From Thermomicrobiales bacterium (GTDB lineage Bacteria; Chloroflexota; Chloroflexia; Thermomicrobiales; UBA6265): DNA of 64,000 nt. The stretch is from contig JAHBVL010000002.1 in NCBI GenBank assembly GCA_019637585.1, positions 248,001 to 312,000 on the forward strand. The letters are read 5' to 3'. A program made the translations under genes and the position numbers. How positions within the stretch are numbered: position 1 is the first letter of the stretch; the number at the start of each line of letters is the position of its first letter. Shown here in pieces: positions 50,596-62,403 of the stretch. The notes beneath the pieces are model-generated. The model saw only the letters and a list, made by a program, of their open reading frames with translations, was not told the origin of the DNA and made no database searches.

Positions 50596-51603
50596 CTACT
50601 CGGTGACCTTCTCGGCCACGCTCAGTGTGGCGATCATCGCATCGAGTGCATCGGCCAAGCCCTGGTAGCTCAGAATGAAATCCTGATTCCACGGGCCAAC
50701 CTGTTCGGCTTTGACCGCCGGATGCTGCGAAATGAGGGGCTCTGCCTGCATCTGCTCGAGCGACATCCCACCGGCCCGGGCAGACTGGAAGAAGACGTCG
50801 GTCGGGTACTTCACCGCTTCCTCCTTGCTGACAAACTCCCAGAATTCTCCAACCTCCACATCCGGATCGACAATGTTCATGCCGAGTTCTCGATACCAGC
50901 TCAGATCGGACCAATCGGGGGAAAATGCGGCGTACCACTCCGCGCCTTCCACGGGGAACGATCCAAACATCGACGTGATGTCAGCTTTCTCGGCTGCGAC
51001 GCTTTTGAAGCTCTCGACCGACGCATCGAATCGCGCTTTGGCGGCCGTGATCTCTTCGCTTCCCAGATCGGCGCCCAGCGCAGTCGCCAGATCGATGAAC
51101 CGCTGCATGTTCTTGTCAGCGGTGCCCACCACCGAGATCGCCACCACGGGTACGATCTGGTTCGTCTGCTGATACGCCTCTGTTGACGTGAAGCTCCAGA
51201 TATCGTCCGGCGCCCAAGCGATGGTCACGAAGAGCTCAGCGCCCAGTTCGATCAGCGCCTCGATGCTCGGTTCCGGGGCGCCGGCGACGGCGTTGATCAC
51301 CGGAGTGTTCGGGTCGACGTTGCCCCATGATGCCGGCGTATCGACTGTCCAGCCCGATACGGCGATCGGCGCGATCCCGAAGTCCCAGAGCGGCGCCGCC
51401 GCATTGACGTCGGCCACGATTTTGGTGGGCATCGAAGGGAGCGTGACCGTCACGCCCAGGTCATCCGTGAAGGTCCATTCCCCTTCGGATGTCGGCGTTC
51501 CACTCTGCGCCATCGCAGTCAACCGCTCGGTCATGAGAGCCGCGCCGAGTCCGGCAACTCCCCCGAGAACCCGACGTCGCGAGGCAACTCGCTGTGTATC
51601 CAT
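50596..51603 (-). CDS. Siderophore-type ABC substrate-binding protein A, Tat-exported
   Basis: This 335-residue protein belongs to the FecB/FhuD helical-backbone binding-protein family. ASRRRVLGGVAGLGAALM at the N-terminus is a twin-arginine signal. The mature region opens TFTDDLGVTVTLPSMPTKIV and has VSGWTVDTPAS and FILSYQGLADALDAM at the C-terminus. No lipobox is visible. It should bind a ferric siderophore or related ligand outside the membrane. No permease or ATPase is adjacent, so it must serve a transporter encoded elsewhere. It is about 60 percent similar by eye to the protein at 52641 and shares its upstream box. Confidence 0.87.
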   Translation of the reverse strand: MDTQRVASRRRVLGGVAGLGAALMTERLTAMAQSGTPTSEGEWTFTDDLGVTVTLPSMPTKIVADVNAAAPLWDFGIAPIAVSGWTVDTPASWGNVDPNTPVINAVAGAPEPSIEALIELGAELFVTIAWAPDDIWSFTSTEAYQQTNQIVPVVAISVVGTADKNMQRFIDLATALGADLGSEEITAAKARFDASVESFKSVAAEKADITSMFGSFPVEGAEWYAAFSPDWSDLSWYRELGMNIVDPDVEVGEFWEFVSKEEAVKYPTDVFFQSARAGGMSLEQMQAEPLISQHPAVKAEQVGPWNQDFILSYQGLADALDAMIATLSVAEKVTE

Positions 51604-51641
51604 CCTCTGCCTAGCCTTCTTGCACGGGCGTGCGCTACGGC

Positions 51642-51673
51642 CGGAATCAATATCCGACTAACCAGGTCAGAAT
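51642..51673 (-). promoter_or_regulatory. Conserved 32-base box upstream of binding protein A
   Basis: On the minus strand this reads TATTCTGAC..., TTAGTCGGATAT, ...ATTCC and matches the box at 53688-53719 at 25 of 32 positions. It ends 39 bases before the ATG of protein A. It may be a promoter with a regulator site (iron control is an obvious guess, but no known Fur or DtxR consensus is matched). Confidence 0.6.
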
Positions 51674-51785
51674 ACCGTGCCGCACGGTGCACGGCAATCG
51701 TTTTTCGCGGGCTGTGTCGAATGGCGTACCTGTCGTACGACTACCATTCGAGGAAGCGTTCGTCTGCATCATTGGGGGACATTCG

Positions 51786-52175
51786 ATGTCTGATCCGTTC
51801 GCGCTATACAACGAAAACCAGACGCCAGAGAATAGAGCGATCTGCGATAGGCTCCTTTCCGAAGTCGATCGACACCTGCCCGAAGCCGACCGAAAAATCT
51901 GGCACGGAGCGCCGGTCTGGTTTCTGAACGACAATCCGATCGTCGGCTATCACGTGCTGAAGCGATGTGTGCGTTTGCTGTTCTGGAGCGGACAGTCCTT
52001 CGACGAACCTGGACTCGCGCCGGAAGGTTCATTCAAGGCTGCGGAAGCGCGCTACACATCGGTCGATCAGATCGATGCCGACGCCATCGCTCGTTGGGTA
52101 CCCAAGGCGCGTGATATCCAGTGGAACTACCGCGACATCCGCAAGAACAAAGGACTGACCAACCGGATCTCGTAG
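51786..52175 (+). CDS. DUF1801 domain protein
   Basis: The 129-residue protein contains the DUF1801 (YdhG-like) pattern: ADRKIWHGAPVWFLNDNPIV, GYHVLKRCVRLLFWSGQSF and KAAEARYTSVDQIDADAIAR. The function of the family is unknown, though its genes often occur with YdeI- and DUF4287-type genes, as here. ATG 51786 is chosen; a longer frame from 51630 would run through the upstream regulatory box of the divergent gene. The DUF4287 gene starts 15 bases downstream. Confidence 0.85.
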   Translation: MSDPFALYNENQTPENRAICDRLLSEVDRHLPEADRKIWHGAPVWFLNDNPIVGYHVLKRCVRLLFWSGQSFDEPGLAPEGSFKAAEARYTSVDQIDADAIARWVPKARDIQWNYRDIRKNKGLTNRIS

Positions 52176-52190
52176 TCAGAAGGGACACTT

Positions 52191-52475
52191 ATGTCATTTC
52201 AGGCATATCTCGACAACATCGAGAAGAAAACAGGCAAGACACCCGAAGAGTTCATCGCCATTGCCAGGGAGAAGAGGTTCGATGATCCATCGGTCAAAGC
52301 CGGCGTCATCGTCGATTGGCTGAAGCAGGACTACGATCTGGGCCGCGGGCACGCCATGGCGCTGGTCCATGTCATCAAGAACGGCCCGGAGATCAGCGAA
52401 AAGCATGTCGGTTCAGATGGCGTGCACCGCGACGAATCGACGACCCTCCGGCTCGACGGCATCGCCAATCGGTAG
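52191..52475 (+). CDS. DUF4287 domain protein
   Basis: The 94-residue product fits DUF4287: SFQAYLDNIEKKTGKTPEEF followed by VKAGVIVDWLKQDYDLGRGH and AMALVHVIKNGP, a small all-helical domain. The family has no known activity. AGAAGGGAC precedes the ATG. It is the last gene of a two-gene unit with the DUF1801 gene. Confidence 0.87.
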   Translation: MSFQAYLDNIEKKTGKTPEEFIAIAREKRFDDPSVKAGVIVDWLKQDYDLGRGHAMALVHVIKNGPEISEKHVGSDGVHRDESTTLRLDGIANR

Positions 52476-52503
52476 GAACCGGCGAGCGACGCAGGATAAG
52501 ACT

Positions 52504-52530
52504 GTCATTCCGACCGAAGCGGAGGAATCT
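52504..52530. repeat. Short dispersed palindrome-like element
   Basis: GTCATTCCGACCGAAGCGGA followed by GGAATCTC lies in the gap between the DUF4287 gene and the convergent binding-protein gene. GTCATTCC and GGAAT form a short inverted repeat similar to that at 28432. The remaining gap to 52640 shows nothing else. Confidence 0.45.
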
Positions 52531-52640
52531 CTCCGCAACAACAGCATGGGCCTGAGATAGCGGACGCCGTGATCACGGAGAGAGCTCTGAATGACGCGGC
52601 GTGGTGGTCGAATCCCAACCACCCCGCGCCATTTTCGCGC

Positions 52641-53651
52641 CTAGCCGGTCACCTTCTCCGCGTTCGCCAGAGCATCGATCACGGTGTTCAGCGCATCGGT
52701 GAGCCCCTGGTAGCTCAGGATGAAATCCTGGTTCCACGGAAAGACTTGCCCGGCGGCGATAGCCGGATGCGCGTTGAAGATTGGATTTGCCTGCAATTCC
52801 TCGAGTGTCGAGGTTCCGGCCCGTGTGGAGTTGAACAAGATGTCTGCTGGGTACTTGATCGCTTCCTCGTTGCTGATGGTTTCCCAGAATGCACCGGGTT
52901 CGACATCAGGGTCGATGATGTTCAGCCCGAGCGATCGGTACCAGGTGAGGTCCGACCAGTCGGGCGGATAGGCTGCATACCAAACGCCCTCGGCGAGCGA
53001 GATATATCCAAAGAACGTTGCCAGATCGCTCTTCTCCGCTGCGGCGGCTTTCATGGCTTCGGTTGCAGCTTCAAAATCGGCCTTCGCCTGAACCAGTTCG
53101 GGCGATTCGAGATCGGCGCCGAGCGCCTCGGCAAGCTCTACAAATCCAAGCAGGTTCTCGTCGGCCACCCCCGCAACGGAGATCGCTAGAACCGGTACCG
53201 CCTGCTGTGTGCGCTCGTATGCGTCGACGCTCGTAAAACTCCACACGTCATCGAATCCCCAGGTGATCGTGACGAAGAGTTCCGCGTCGAGTTCGAGCAA
53301 CTGCTCGATGTCCGGTTCTGGTTCACCCGCCACCGCGTTGATGATCGGGGTGTCCAGCGGGACATTGCCAAACGCGGCCGGTGTATCGACCGTCCATCCA
53401 CTCACCGCAATCGGCCGGATGCCGAAGTCCCACAAAGGAGCTGCGGCGTTCACGTCCGCCACGATGCGCGTGGGGCGGTGCGGCAATGTGACCGTCACTC
53501 CGAGGTCATCGGTGAAGGTCCACTCGCCCTCCGCTTCCGGACTCCCCTCCTGCGCGAATCCGCGAGTTGTCAGCAGTGTCGCAGCGGCGAACCCGGCAGC
53601 GCCACCCAGAACTTGCCTGCGCGTGGCGCCATGGCCATCAGTCAATCGCGT
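52641..53651 (-). CDS. Siderophore-type ABC substrate-binding protein B, Tat-exported
   Basis: The 336-residue paralogue of the protein at 50596 starts at GTG 53651, which has GGGGG five bases upstream; the longer ATG frame from 53672 would shorten the gap to the shared upstream box. The twin-arginine signal is GATRRQVLGGAAGFAAATLL. The mature part carries TFTDDLGVTVTLPHRPTRIV, VSGWTVDTPAAFGN and WNQDFILSYQGLTDALN. It likely binds a related ferric siderophore. No permease gene is near, and the two copies enclose the DUF1801/DUF4287 pair, suggesting a local duplication. Confidence 0.87.
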   Translation of the reverse strand, partial: TRLTDGHGATRRQVLGGAAGFAAATLLTTRGFAQEGSPEAEGEWTFTDDLGVTVTLPHRPTRIVADVNAAAPLWDFGIRPIAVSGWTVDTPAAFGNVPLDTPIINAVAGEPEPDIEQLLELDAELFVTITWGFDDVWSFTSVDAYERTQQAVPVLAISVAGVADENLLGFVELAEALGADLESPELVQAKADFEAATEAMKAAAAEKSDLATFFGYISLAEGVWYAAYPPDWSDLTWYRSLGLNIIDPDVEPGAFWETISNEEAIKYPADILFNSTRAGTSTLEELQANPIFNAHPAIAAGQVFPWNQDFILSYQGLTDALNTVIDALANAEKVTG

Positions 53652-53687
53652 CACGAAATCCCCCTTGAACATAGAATCGAGACAGGC

Positions 53688-53719
53688 GGAATTGATATCC
53701 GACTAGATGAGTCAGAATA
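53688..53719 (-). promoter_or_regulatory. Conserved 32-base box upstream of binding protein B
   Basis: Second copy of the box at 51642-51673, at nearly the same distance (37 bases) from the GTG start of its gene. The five-base divergent patch in the middle and the conserved flanks suggest two half-sites or a -35/-10 pair. Confidence 0.6.
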
Positions 53720-53844
53720 ACCCTATCGGATCACAGCGCGCAACGGCGGGGGCGTTCTTGCGACCCTGCTCGTTCGTCTGTCGCGAAAGCTGATACCGTG
53801 TCGCGCAATGTGGTGGTGTGAGTCAGCACGAGGAGAGCATTGGC

Positions 53845-54861
53845 ATGCGTCGCGCGGTAACGATCGAGCCTCACAACATCCAGATCGATGCAACGCCCCC
53901 TCCCTCTCCGGCATCTGACGAGATCGCCGTTCGGGTTGAGTGCGTCGGGATCTGCGGGTCGGATATGCATATCTACTCCGGTCACCACCCGACTGCCACC
54001 TTTCCCCGCGTCCAGGGGCATGAGGTATCTGCAACGATCGAGTCATTGGGTTCGAATGTGGCCGGCACCTTCGTCGCGGGTGAGCGTGTTGTCATCGATC
54101 CACTGGTGCCGTGCGGTGCGTGCTATGCCTGCCGGATTGGACGGTCGAACACCTGCCCGACACTGAAGGTGATCGGCGCGCATCGCGACGGGTTTCTGCA
54201 GGAGGCGATCGCCGTTCCGGCCGGAAATGTCCACCCCGCCGGGACGTTGTCGGCTGATGAAGCTGTGCTCACCGAGCCAGCTTCTGTTGGCCTGCAGGCT
54301 GTGCGCCGGGGGGTTGTTGCAGCAGGTGAGCAGGTGGTCATCATCGGGGCAGGGCCGATTGGGCTATGCACGGCGCTCGCCGCCATCGACGCTCAGGCTC
54401 GCGTGCTGATGATCGACACGGTGCCTTCCCGCCTCGATCTGGCGATGTCCATAGGCGCGGAAAGGACAATTCTCGCGGATTCTCCGCAACTCGACGCCGA
54501 CATCCTCGACTGGACAGACGGCGACGGCCCGCCAGTAATCATCGATTGCGTGGGACATCCGGCGGTTATCCGGCAATGTTGCCGGCTGGTGGCGCCTGCG
54601 GGTCGTGTTGTGATCGTCGGGCTGTCCGACAAGGAAGTCTCGCTGCCGATCGTCGATTTCACCTACAAGGAAATGACCATCGTTGGCTCTCGCGCCAGCG
54701 CCAAACTCTTCCCCGAATCGGTCAATCTGATCGAGCGTCACCGGGAAGCCTATTCGCGCCTGATCACACATCGCTTTCCGTTGGGCGAAACGGGCGCGGC
54801 GCTCGAGTTCGCCATCGCAAACCCGAGCGCCGCGTCGAAGGTCATTGTCGAGATCGATTGA
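53845..54861 (+). CDS. Zinc-dependent alcohol dehydrogenase (sorbitol/threonine dehydrogenase-like)
   Basis: The 338-residue medium-chain dehydrogenase has the catalytic zinc Cys in GICGSDMHIYSG, the GHE-type motif QGHEVSATIE, and a structural zinc cluster (CGACYACRIGRSNTC). The NAD-binding motif VVIIGAGPIGLCTALAAI is near residue 165. It oxidises a sugar alcohol or secondary alcohol; the exact substrate is unknown. ATG 53845 has AGGAG upstream; GTG 53818 is possible. The neighbouring YhcH-type and Gfo/Idh/MocA genes point to sugar metabolism. It converges with the YhcH-type gene. Confidence 0.9.
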   Translation: MRRAVTIEPHNIQIDATPPPSPASDEIAVRVECVGICGSDMHIYSGHHPTATFPRVQGHEVSATIESLGSNVAGTFVAGERVVIDPLVPCGACYACRIGRSNTCPTLKVIGAHRDGFLQEAIAVPAGNVHPAGTLSADEAVLTEPASVGLQAVRRGVVAAGEQVVIIGAGPIGLCTALAAIDAQARVLMIDTVPSRLDLAMSIGAERTILADSPQLDADILDWTDGDGPPVIIDCVGHPAVIRQCCRLVAPAGRVVIVGLSDKEVSLPIVDFTYKEMTIVGSRASAKLFPESVNLIERHREAYSRLITHRFPLGETGAALEFAIANPSAASKVIVEID

Positions 54862-54881
54862 GACAGACTGCAACCGGACCG

Positions 54882-55346
54882 CTACTCGTCGATTGCCACC
54901 TTCACCACCAGTTTTCGCACCGGGGCCGAAGCGCCCACGGCCCGGCGTGGCGCGTGCGCGTCTTCCGGGTAGAGGAGAGCCAGCTGTCCGGCGTGCAGCT
55001 TCACCGCGGTTGCGTTCTTAGGAGAGACGCGACCGAGCCAGTAGTCATGCTCTTCGACATACGAGGTTGTGACCTCGGCATCGTCGATCGACGCCCAACC
55101 GATGATTTCCGCTCCCTCGACGACGTATTGAATGTCGAGATATGTCCGATGACCCTCGAACTTCCACTCATCCCCTTCAATGGTGTCGTACGCCTGCACT
55201 TCGACATAGACCTTGTCGCCATCGACGACCTGCCGCTCGAGCGGAAATGCCTCATTGCCATGCGCGACGAGCCAGTCGATGGCCGTGGCCAGGTTCGGTG
55301 TGAGCACCACCCGTTCGCGCAACGTTTTCAGGTCACTGACAATCAT
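54882..55346 (-). CDS. YhcH/YjgK/YiaL-family protein (DUF386)
   Basis: The 154-residue cupin-like protein matches the family: AFPLERQVVDGDKVYVEVQA, EWKFEGHRTYLDIQYVVEGA, IGWASIDDAEVTTSY and the His-containing ALLYPEDAHAPRRAV followed by VRKLVVKV. Members are linked to sialic acid or other sugar catabolism (anomerase-like), with metal in the cupin pocket. ATG 55346 follows GAGAG; the longer frame overlaps the upstream oxidoreductase and is rejected. It is 31 bases downstream of that gene. Confidence 0.9.
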   Translation of the reverse strand: MIVSDLKTLRERVVLTPNLATAIDWLVAHGNEAFPLERQVVDGDKVYVEVQAYDTIEGDEWKFEGHRTYLDIQYVVEGAEIIGWASIDDAEVTTSYVEEHDYWLGRVSPKNATAVKLHAGQLALLYPEDAHAPRRAVGASAPVRKLVVKVAIDE

Positions 55347-55377
55347 CTCTCTCGCTGCCTCTTTCCTGATGTGGTTC

Positions 55378-56406
55378 CTAGACGACGATCGTCGCGCCAC
55401 CTTCGGCGCACGACTGATCGATGGCGAAGAGCGCCCGGTGCGTGTTGATGCCGTCATGCACGTTGACGTGGCTTTCCTTGCCCTCGATGATGCACTCCAG
55501 GAAGTGGTCGATTTCACCCTGGAACGGGTGATGACTGACCGCTCCGCTGTCCGGCAACACGGTGGGGAACTGCGCCCAACCCGTCACACCTGGGATTTTC
55601 CGGCTGTAGAAGCGGTTGTCTCGCAGCCCGCCATCCGTGCCCAGCACGTCGACATTGAATTGGTAGGGCATCCACTGCTCGACGCACGCCGAGATCTTGC
55701 CTGCCATGCCGTTGGCGAACCGGACGATTGCGGTCTGCCCCGGAATATGCGGCAAACCTTCCGCACCGGCGAAACCGAGTGCGCTGACTTCGGTGATGTC
55801 GCTGTCCATCAGGTAACGCGCCAGATCGATGGCATGACAGCCGCCGGCCAGCATCGCCGAACAATCCATATGCTGCAGGTGATTTTCCGCTCCGGGGTAG
55901 CCACTCTGTTCCGGGTTATGCCAGTAGTCGGTTTGGACGTAGAGGACGTCGCCCATCATTCCCTCGGCAATCAATGCCTTGGTGGCCAGTGTGGCTGGGT
56001 TGAATCGCAAGACGAAACCGCACACCGTGCGGATTCCTGCCTCCGCGACGGCGGCGTCCATGGCGGCGAGTTCGTCGTTCGAGACGGCGATCGGTTTTTC
56101 GACCAGACAATGCTTGCCGGCTTTTGCCGAAGCGATGACATCCGCGGCATGCCGGGAATGGGGCGTGGTGATCGACAGCGCGTCGACGTTCTTGTCGGCG
56201 AGAAGGTCGTCGATCGAGTCGTAAATGCCAATCGACGACGGATCGATGCCGACCTCGCGAGCCTTGGCCTCGGCGCCTTCCTTGGTCCGGCTGCCAATGG
56301 CAACGACGTCACACTGCGAGCTCCGCAGATAGGCGTCCAGATGTCCGCTGGACACATTCCCTGCGCCAAAAATTGCGACGCCGACTTTTCCGTTTGCTGA
56401 AGCCAT
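55378..56406 (-). CDS. Gfo/Idh/MocA-family oxidoreductase
   Basis: The 342-residue enzyme has the N-terminal Rossmann motif VGVAIFGAGNVSSGHLDAYL, the EKP motif in GKHCLVEKPIAVSND (catalytic Lys), and the C-terminal GGCHAIDLARYLM with the catalytic Asp-His region. It uses NAD(P) to oxidise or reduce a sugar or inositol derivative. ATG 56406 has GGAG ten bases upstream. It is probably co-transcribed with the YhcH-type gene; the 212 bases to the divergent LCP gene hold no obvious gene. Confidence 0.9.
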   Translation of the reverse strand: MASANGKVGVAIFGAGNVSSGHLDAYLRSSQCDVVAIGSRTKEGAEAKAREVGIDPSSIGIYDSIDDLLADKNVDALSITTPHSRHAADVIASAKAGKHCLVEKPIAVSNDELAAMDAAVAEAGIRTVCGFVLRFNPATLATKALIAEGMMGDVLYVQTDYWHNPEQSGYPGAENHLQHMDCSAMLAGGCHAIDLARYLMDSDITEVSALGFAGAEGLPHIPGQTAIVRFANGMAGKISACVEQWMPYQFNVDVLGTDGGLRDNRFYSRKIPGVTGWAQFPTVLPDSGAVSHHPFQGEIDHFLECIIEGKESHVNVHDGINTHRALFAIDQSCAEGGATIVV

Positions 56407-56618
56407 CCTGACGAATCTCCTTTCGCACATGCTGGTATCGTCTGTCTGACGCATTTGAACACAAACCGCGATTCGTCGCGACCGGCGGCATCGATGCTTC
56501 TCTTTGGAAATCACCGGCACAGCTAAGGTAGACTTCGCGCTCGTCCTCTGTCGTTGAACATCCCTGTCACTGGGTCGTGATTGTTGCGTTCGGGCACGTA
56601 CGGATTCGAGATTCATCT

Positions 56619-58334
56619 ATGGCTTCAGCCGATCCACCTCGTCGATGTCCAGTCTGCTGGAGTTCAGCAGAGCAGGGAGATCTCTACTGTTCGCGTTGTG
56701 GTACGGCACTGGATACGCCGGAAACGGGAAACACGGCGCCGGGGTCCGCAATCGACCGGCGCCGCATCGGTGGTACCGAATGGCAGCCGATGGACACCGG
56801 ATCGCGTCCCGTGTCGATGGAGACGACCGAAGTTGCCACGATCCCTCAGACACGAAAACGGCGCCCGCGGACAAGGAGAAGGCAGATCCGGTTTGTTCTC
56901 CTGCCTCTCACGGTCACGTTGGCCATCATTGCGGGTGGACTCGCTGGCCGAACGCTGAGCGAGACGTCCAGCGCGCTGAGCACCGTCCACTCGGTCAGCA
57001 CACCCCCTCCGCTGATCGGGGATGCGACTGTACGCGACACGCCGGTTGCGCGCCCCGGAGCCAGAGGTGATTCCACCCCGAACGGGACCGAGGGCACGTC
57101 CACGGGAGGAACCGAGCCCGGTCAATCGGAGGATGCCGAGCCCACTGCAACACCGTCAGGCGGTTCCACAACACTGCAGACTGTCGGCACGCGACCAGCC
57201 GGCGGGGTCGCGCAGAGTGTGACGCCGACGCCAACTAGCGCGCCGAACTTCGCCACGGCGACGCTGGCCGCCCCAACGCCAACACCCGACGGAGAAACAC
57301 TGGCCGAACAACTCCTCCTGGAAGGAATGACGTTCGACACCGCCCCTGCTGTCGCGGCTATTGCTCAATACCAGCAATCGGGTGTCGTTGGACCAACCCC
57401 AACAGCCGGCTCCAACGCCACGGCAGGCGGGAGCGATACGCCCGTTCCTCCCGCAGAGATTGCCTCGGCAGAAGAGGAAGACGACGGTGGTGTTCTGGGA
57501 TCGCTGCAGGGTGCCGGCCAACACCTGCGCGACGCGGCCCAGGGTGCGGCTATCGCGGCGGGTGTCTCCGATCCCAAGTCCGAACCGCTGACCATCCTGG
57601 TGATGGGAGTCGATGCCAGACCCGGATCGGCGATCGATATCGGCGTGCGGCCCGACGCGTTGATGGTCCTGCGGCTCGATCCGGAAGCGGGTACATGCCG
57701 GGGCCTGGCCATACCGCGCGACTCCTATGTCGAACTGCCCGGCTACGGAAAAACCAAGATCAATCACGCGCTCATGCTGGGAGGCATACCGTACGAGCAA
57801 CTCGTGGTTGAACAGTACCTGGGTATTCCGATCGATCACTATGCATTGATCGATTTTGTCGGTTTCGCGGAGCTTGTCGATTCCGTGGGCGGCATCACCA
57901 TCGACGTTCCACCGGAGCTGGCGAGCCCCGCTGTCGAAGCGGGCCGGCAAACGATCGATGGCGAACAGGCGCTGCTCCATGCCCGCTATCGTGGCGGCCC
58001 GGATGGCGACTTCGGGCGCATCAAGCGCCAGCAACAGATCATGCGCGGCTTGATCGCCGCAGCCAATGGCCGCGATCTGCTGGCGGAAGCGACGAAACTG
58101 CTGAAGAGCCTGGAAGACCATATCCGCACCGACATGACCATCGAGGAGCTGGTCGGATTGGCGACCACCTTCCAGGATCAATGCGACGTCGAAGGACTCC
58201 ATATGGATCAGATACCGGGCGAGGTCGTCTATGGCCCGCTCATCGACCCGCTCTTCAATCTGCCGCTGTCGTACGTTGTGTCGGACCCAGAGGAAGTCGC
58301 GGACGCCGTGGATCGACTCATTTCCGGCGCCTGA
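56619..58334 (+). CDS. LytR-CpsA-Psr ligase with N-terminal zinc ribbon
   Basis: LCP proteins attach glycopolymers from lipid carriers to peptidoglycan. This 571-residue protein starts with a four-Cys ribbon (CPVCWSSAEQGDLYCSRCG), which is unusual for the family. It then has one membrane helix (FVLLPLTVTLAIIAGGLAGR, near residue 92), a long Thr/Pro/Ser-rich external linker (to about 290) and the LCP domain. That domain carries LTILVMGVDARPG, RPDALMVLRLDP, AIPRDSYVELPGYGKTKINH and DFVGFAELVDSVGGITIDVP with the conserved Arg and Asp residues. It is the first of a run of surface-glycan genes. GTG/ATG alternatives upstream exist. Confidence 0.92.
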   Translation: MASADPPRRCPVCWSSAEQGDLYCSRCGTALDTPETGNTAPGSAIDRRRIGGTEWQPMDTGSRPVSMETTEVATIPQTRKRRPRTRRRQIRFVLLPLTVTLAIIAGGLAGRTLSETSSALSTVHSVSTPPPLIGDATVRDTPVARPGARGDSTPNGTEGTSTGGTEPGQSEDAEPTATPSGGSTTLQTVGTRPAGGVAQSVTPTPTSAPNFATATLAAPTPTPDGETLAEQLLLEGMTFDTAPAVAAIAQYQQSGVVGPTPTAGSNATAGGSDTPVPPAEIASAEEEDDGGVLGSLQGAGQHLRDAAQGAAIAAGVSDPKSEPLTILVMGVDARPGSAIDIGVRPDALMVLRLDPEAGTCRGLAIPRDSYVELPGYGKTKINHALMLGGIPYEQLVVEQYLGIPIDHYALIDFVGFAELVDSVGGITIDVPPELASPAVEAGRQTIDGEQALLHARYRGGPDGDFGRIKRQQQIMRGLIAAANGRDLLAEATKLLKSLEDHIRTDMTIEELVGLATTFQDQCDVEGLHMDQIPGEVVYGPLIDPLFNLPLSYVVSDPEEVADAVDRLISGA

Positions 58335-58540
58335 GCGGGTGACGCCGGACATGATTCAATGATCGTGGCGCCGACCACCGGCCGCTCGCCGGGTTCTCGT
58401 GCGGTGGGGCATCATACGATCGAGTGCTGGCGCCGGTGCTGCTCGCTCCGATGGCCATTTCCACACAGCGATCGTCATTTAGTCATTGCAGCACACTATT
58501 CCGTACGTACGCTTTCTTTTTCCTATCCCAAGTCATCACC

Positions 58541-58568
58541 TTGACACGCAAATGCTCTTGAGTAGAAT
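58541..58568 (+). promoter_or_regulatory. Strong promoter for the glycan operon
   Basis: TTGACA (58541-58546, perfect -35) and TAGAAT (58563-58568) are 16 bases apart. Transcription should begin near 58575, so a start codon before that (58552) is excluded and ATG 58624 is preferred for the sugar transferase. This is the best promoter match in the window. Confidence 0.75.
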
Positions 58569-58623
58569 TACCCGCAGCAAATCAACAAGAGTCGCGAGGG
58601 CAGTCTCGAAATCGGGCTTGGGC

Positions 58624-59376
58624 ATGACAGTGCAAACAGCGCTACCCGGCACGTTGCCGGAATCCCGGAGCGCCACGACGGGCCAAAATGGGTGGTCCAG
58701 CGCGGGCGAGGATTCAGTTCACCATCGAGTGACCACCACCGGCGAGGTGGCGTTTATCGCGCCTCCCCGGTCTATCGCTTACTCGGCCACGAAGCGTGTG
58801 ATCGATCTCACGCTCGGTGTGCTGGGGCTGGCGGCGACTCTGGTGATCGGGTTGGTCGTGGCGCCGTGGATCAAGATCAAATCGCCTGGGCCGGTGCTTT
58901 TTCGCCAGGAGCGACTGGGCGAGCATGGAAAGCCGTTCACCTGCCTCAAATTCCGGACAATGGACCTCGATGCCGAGGCACGCAAACAGGATCTGGCCCA
59001 CCTGAACGAGGCCCAAGGGCCAGTTTTCAAGATTACCCATGATCCGCGACACATCCCGTCTCTTCGCTGGCTACGCAAGTTCAGCATCGACGAAATGCCC
59101 CAGTTCTGGAATGTGGTGCGGGGCGACATGTCGCTTGTCGGCCCAAGACCGCCGATTCCAGGCGAAGTGGCCAGCTACTCCCCCCGCCAGCTCGGCCGGC
59201 TTACCGTGAAACCGGGCATGACCTGCACCTGGCAAGTCAACGGCCGCTCGGATGTCGACTTCGAGCAGTGGGTGGAGATGGATCTCGACTATATCGAACG
59301 CCGCTCCACTCTTCTCGACCTGACTCTGATCGTCAAGACCATTCCCGCGGTTCTCTCCGGACGAGGAGCGAGCTAG
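58624..59376 (+). CDS. Undecaprenyl-phosphate sugar phosphotransferase (initiating glycosyltransferase)
   Basis: The enzyme moves a sugar-1-phosphate onto undecaprenyl phosphate to start a polysaccharide repeat unit. The 250-residue protein has one membrane-inserted helix ([20 protein letters not shown]), the bacterial sugar transferase region [20 protein letters not shown], and the catalytic block [20 protein letters not shown] with [11 protein letters not shown]. The [20 protein letters not shown] tail is typical. It has only one helix, unlike the WbaP class with five. gmd follows five bases after its stop, so one operon is likely. Confidence 0.92.
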   Translation: MTVQTALPGTLPESRSATTGQNGWSSAGEDSVHHRVTTTGEVAFIAPPRSIAYSATKRVIDLTLGVLGLAATLVIGLVVAPWIKIKSPGPVLFRQERLGEHGKPFTCLKFRTMDLDAEARKQDLAHLNEAQGPVFKITHDPRHIPSLRWLRKFSIDEMPQFWNVVRGDMSLVGPRPPIPGEVASYSPRQLGRLTVKPGMTCTWQVNGRSDVDFEQWVEMDLDYIERRSTLLDLTLIVKTIPAVLSGRGAS

Positions 59377-59381
59377 CCTCC

Positions 59382-62400
<3,019 letters not shown>

Positions 62401-62403
62401 TTG

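Noticed and set aside
51642-51673. Known Fur or DtxR/IdeR box upstream of the binding proteins
   Set aside because: The conserved box does not match either published palindrome closely enough; reported only as an unnamed regulatory box.
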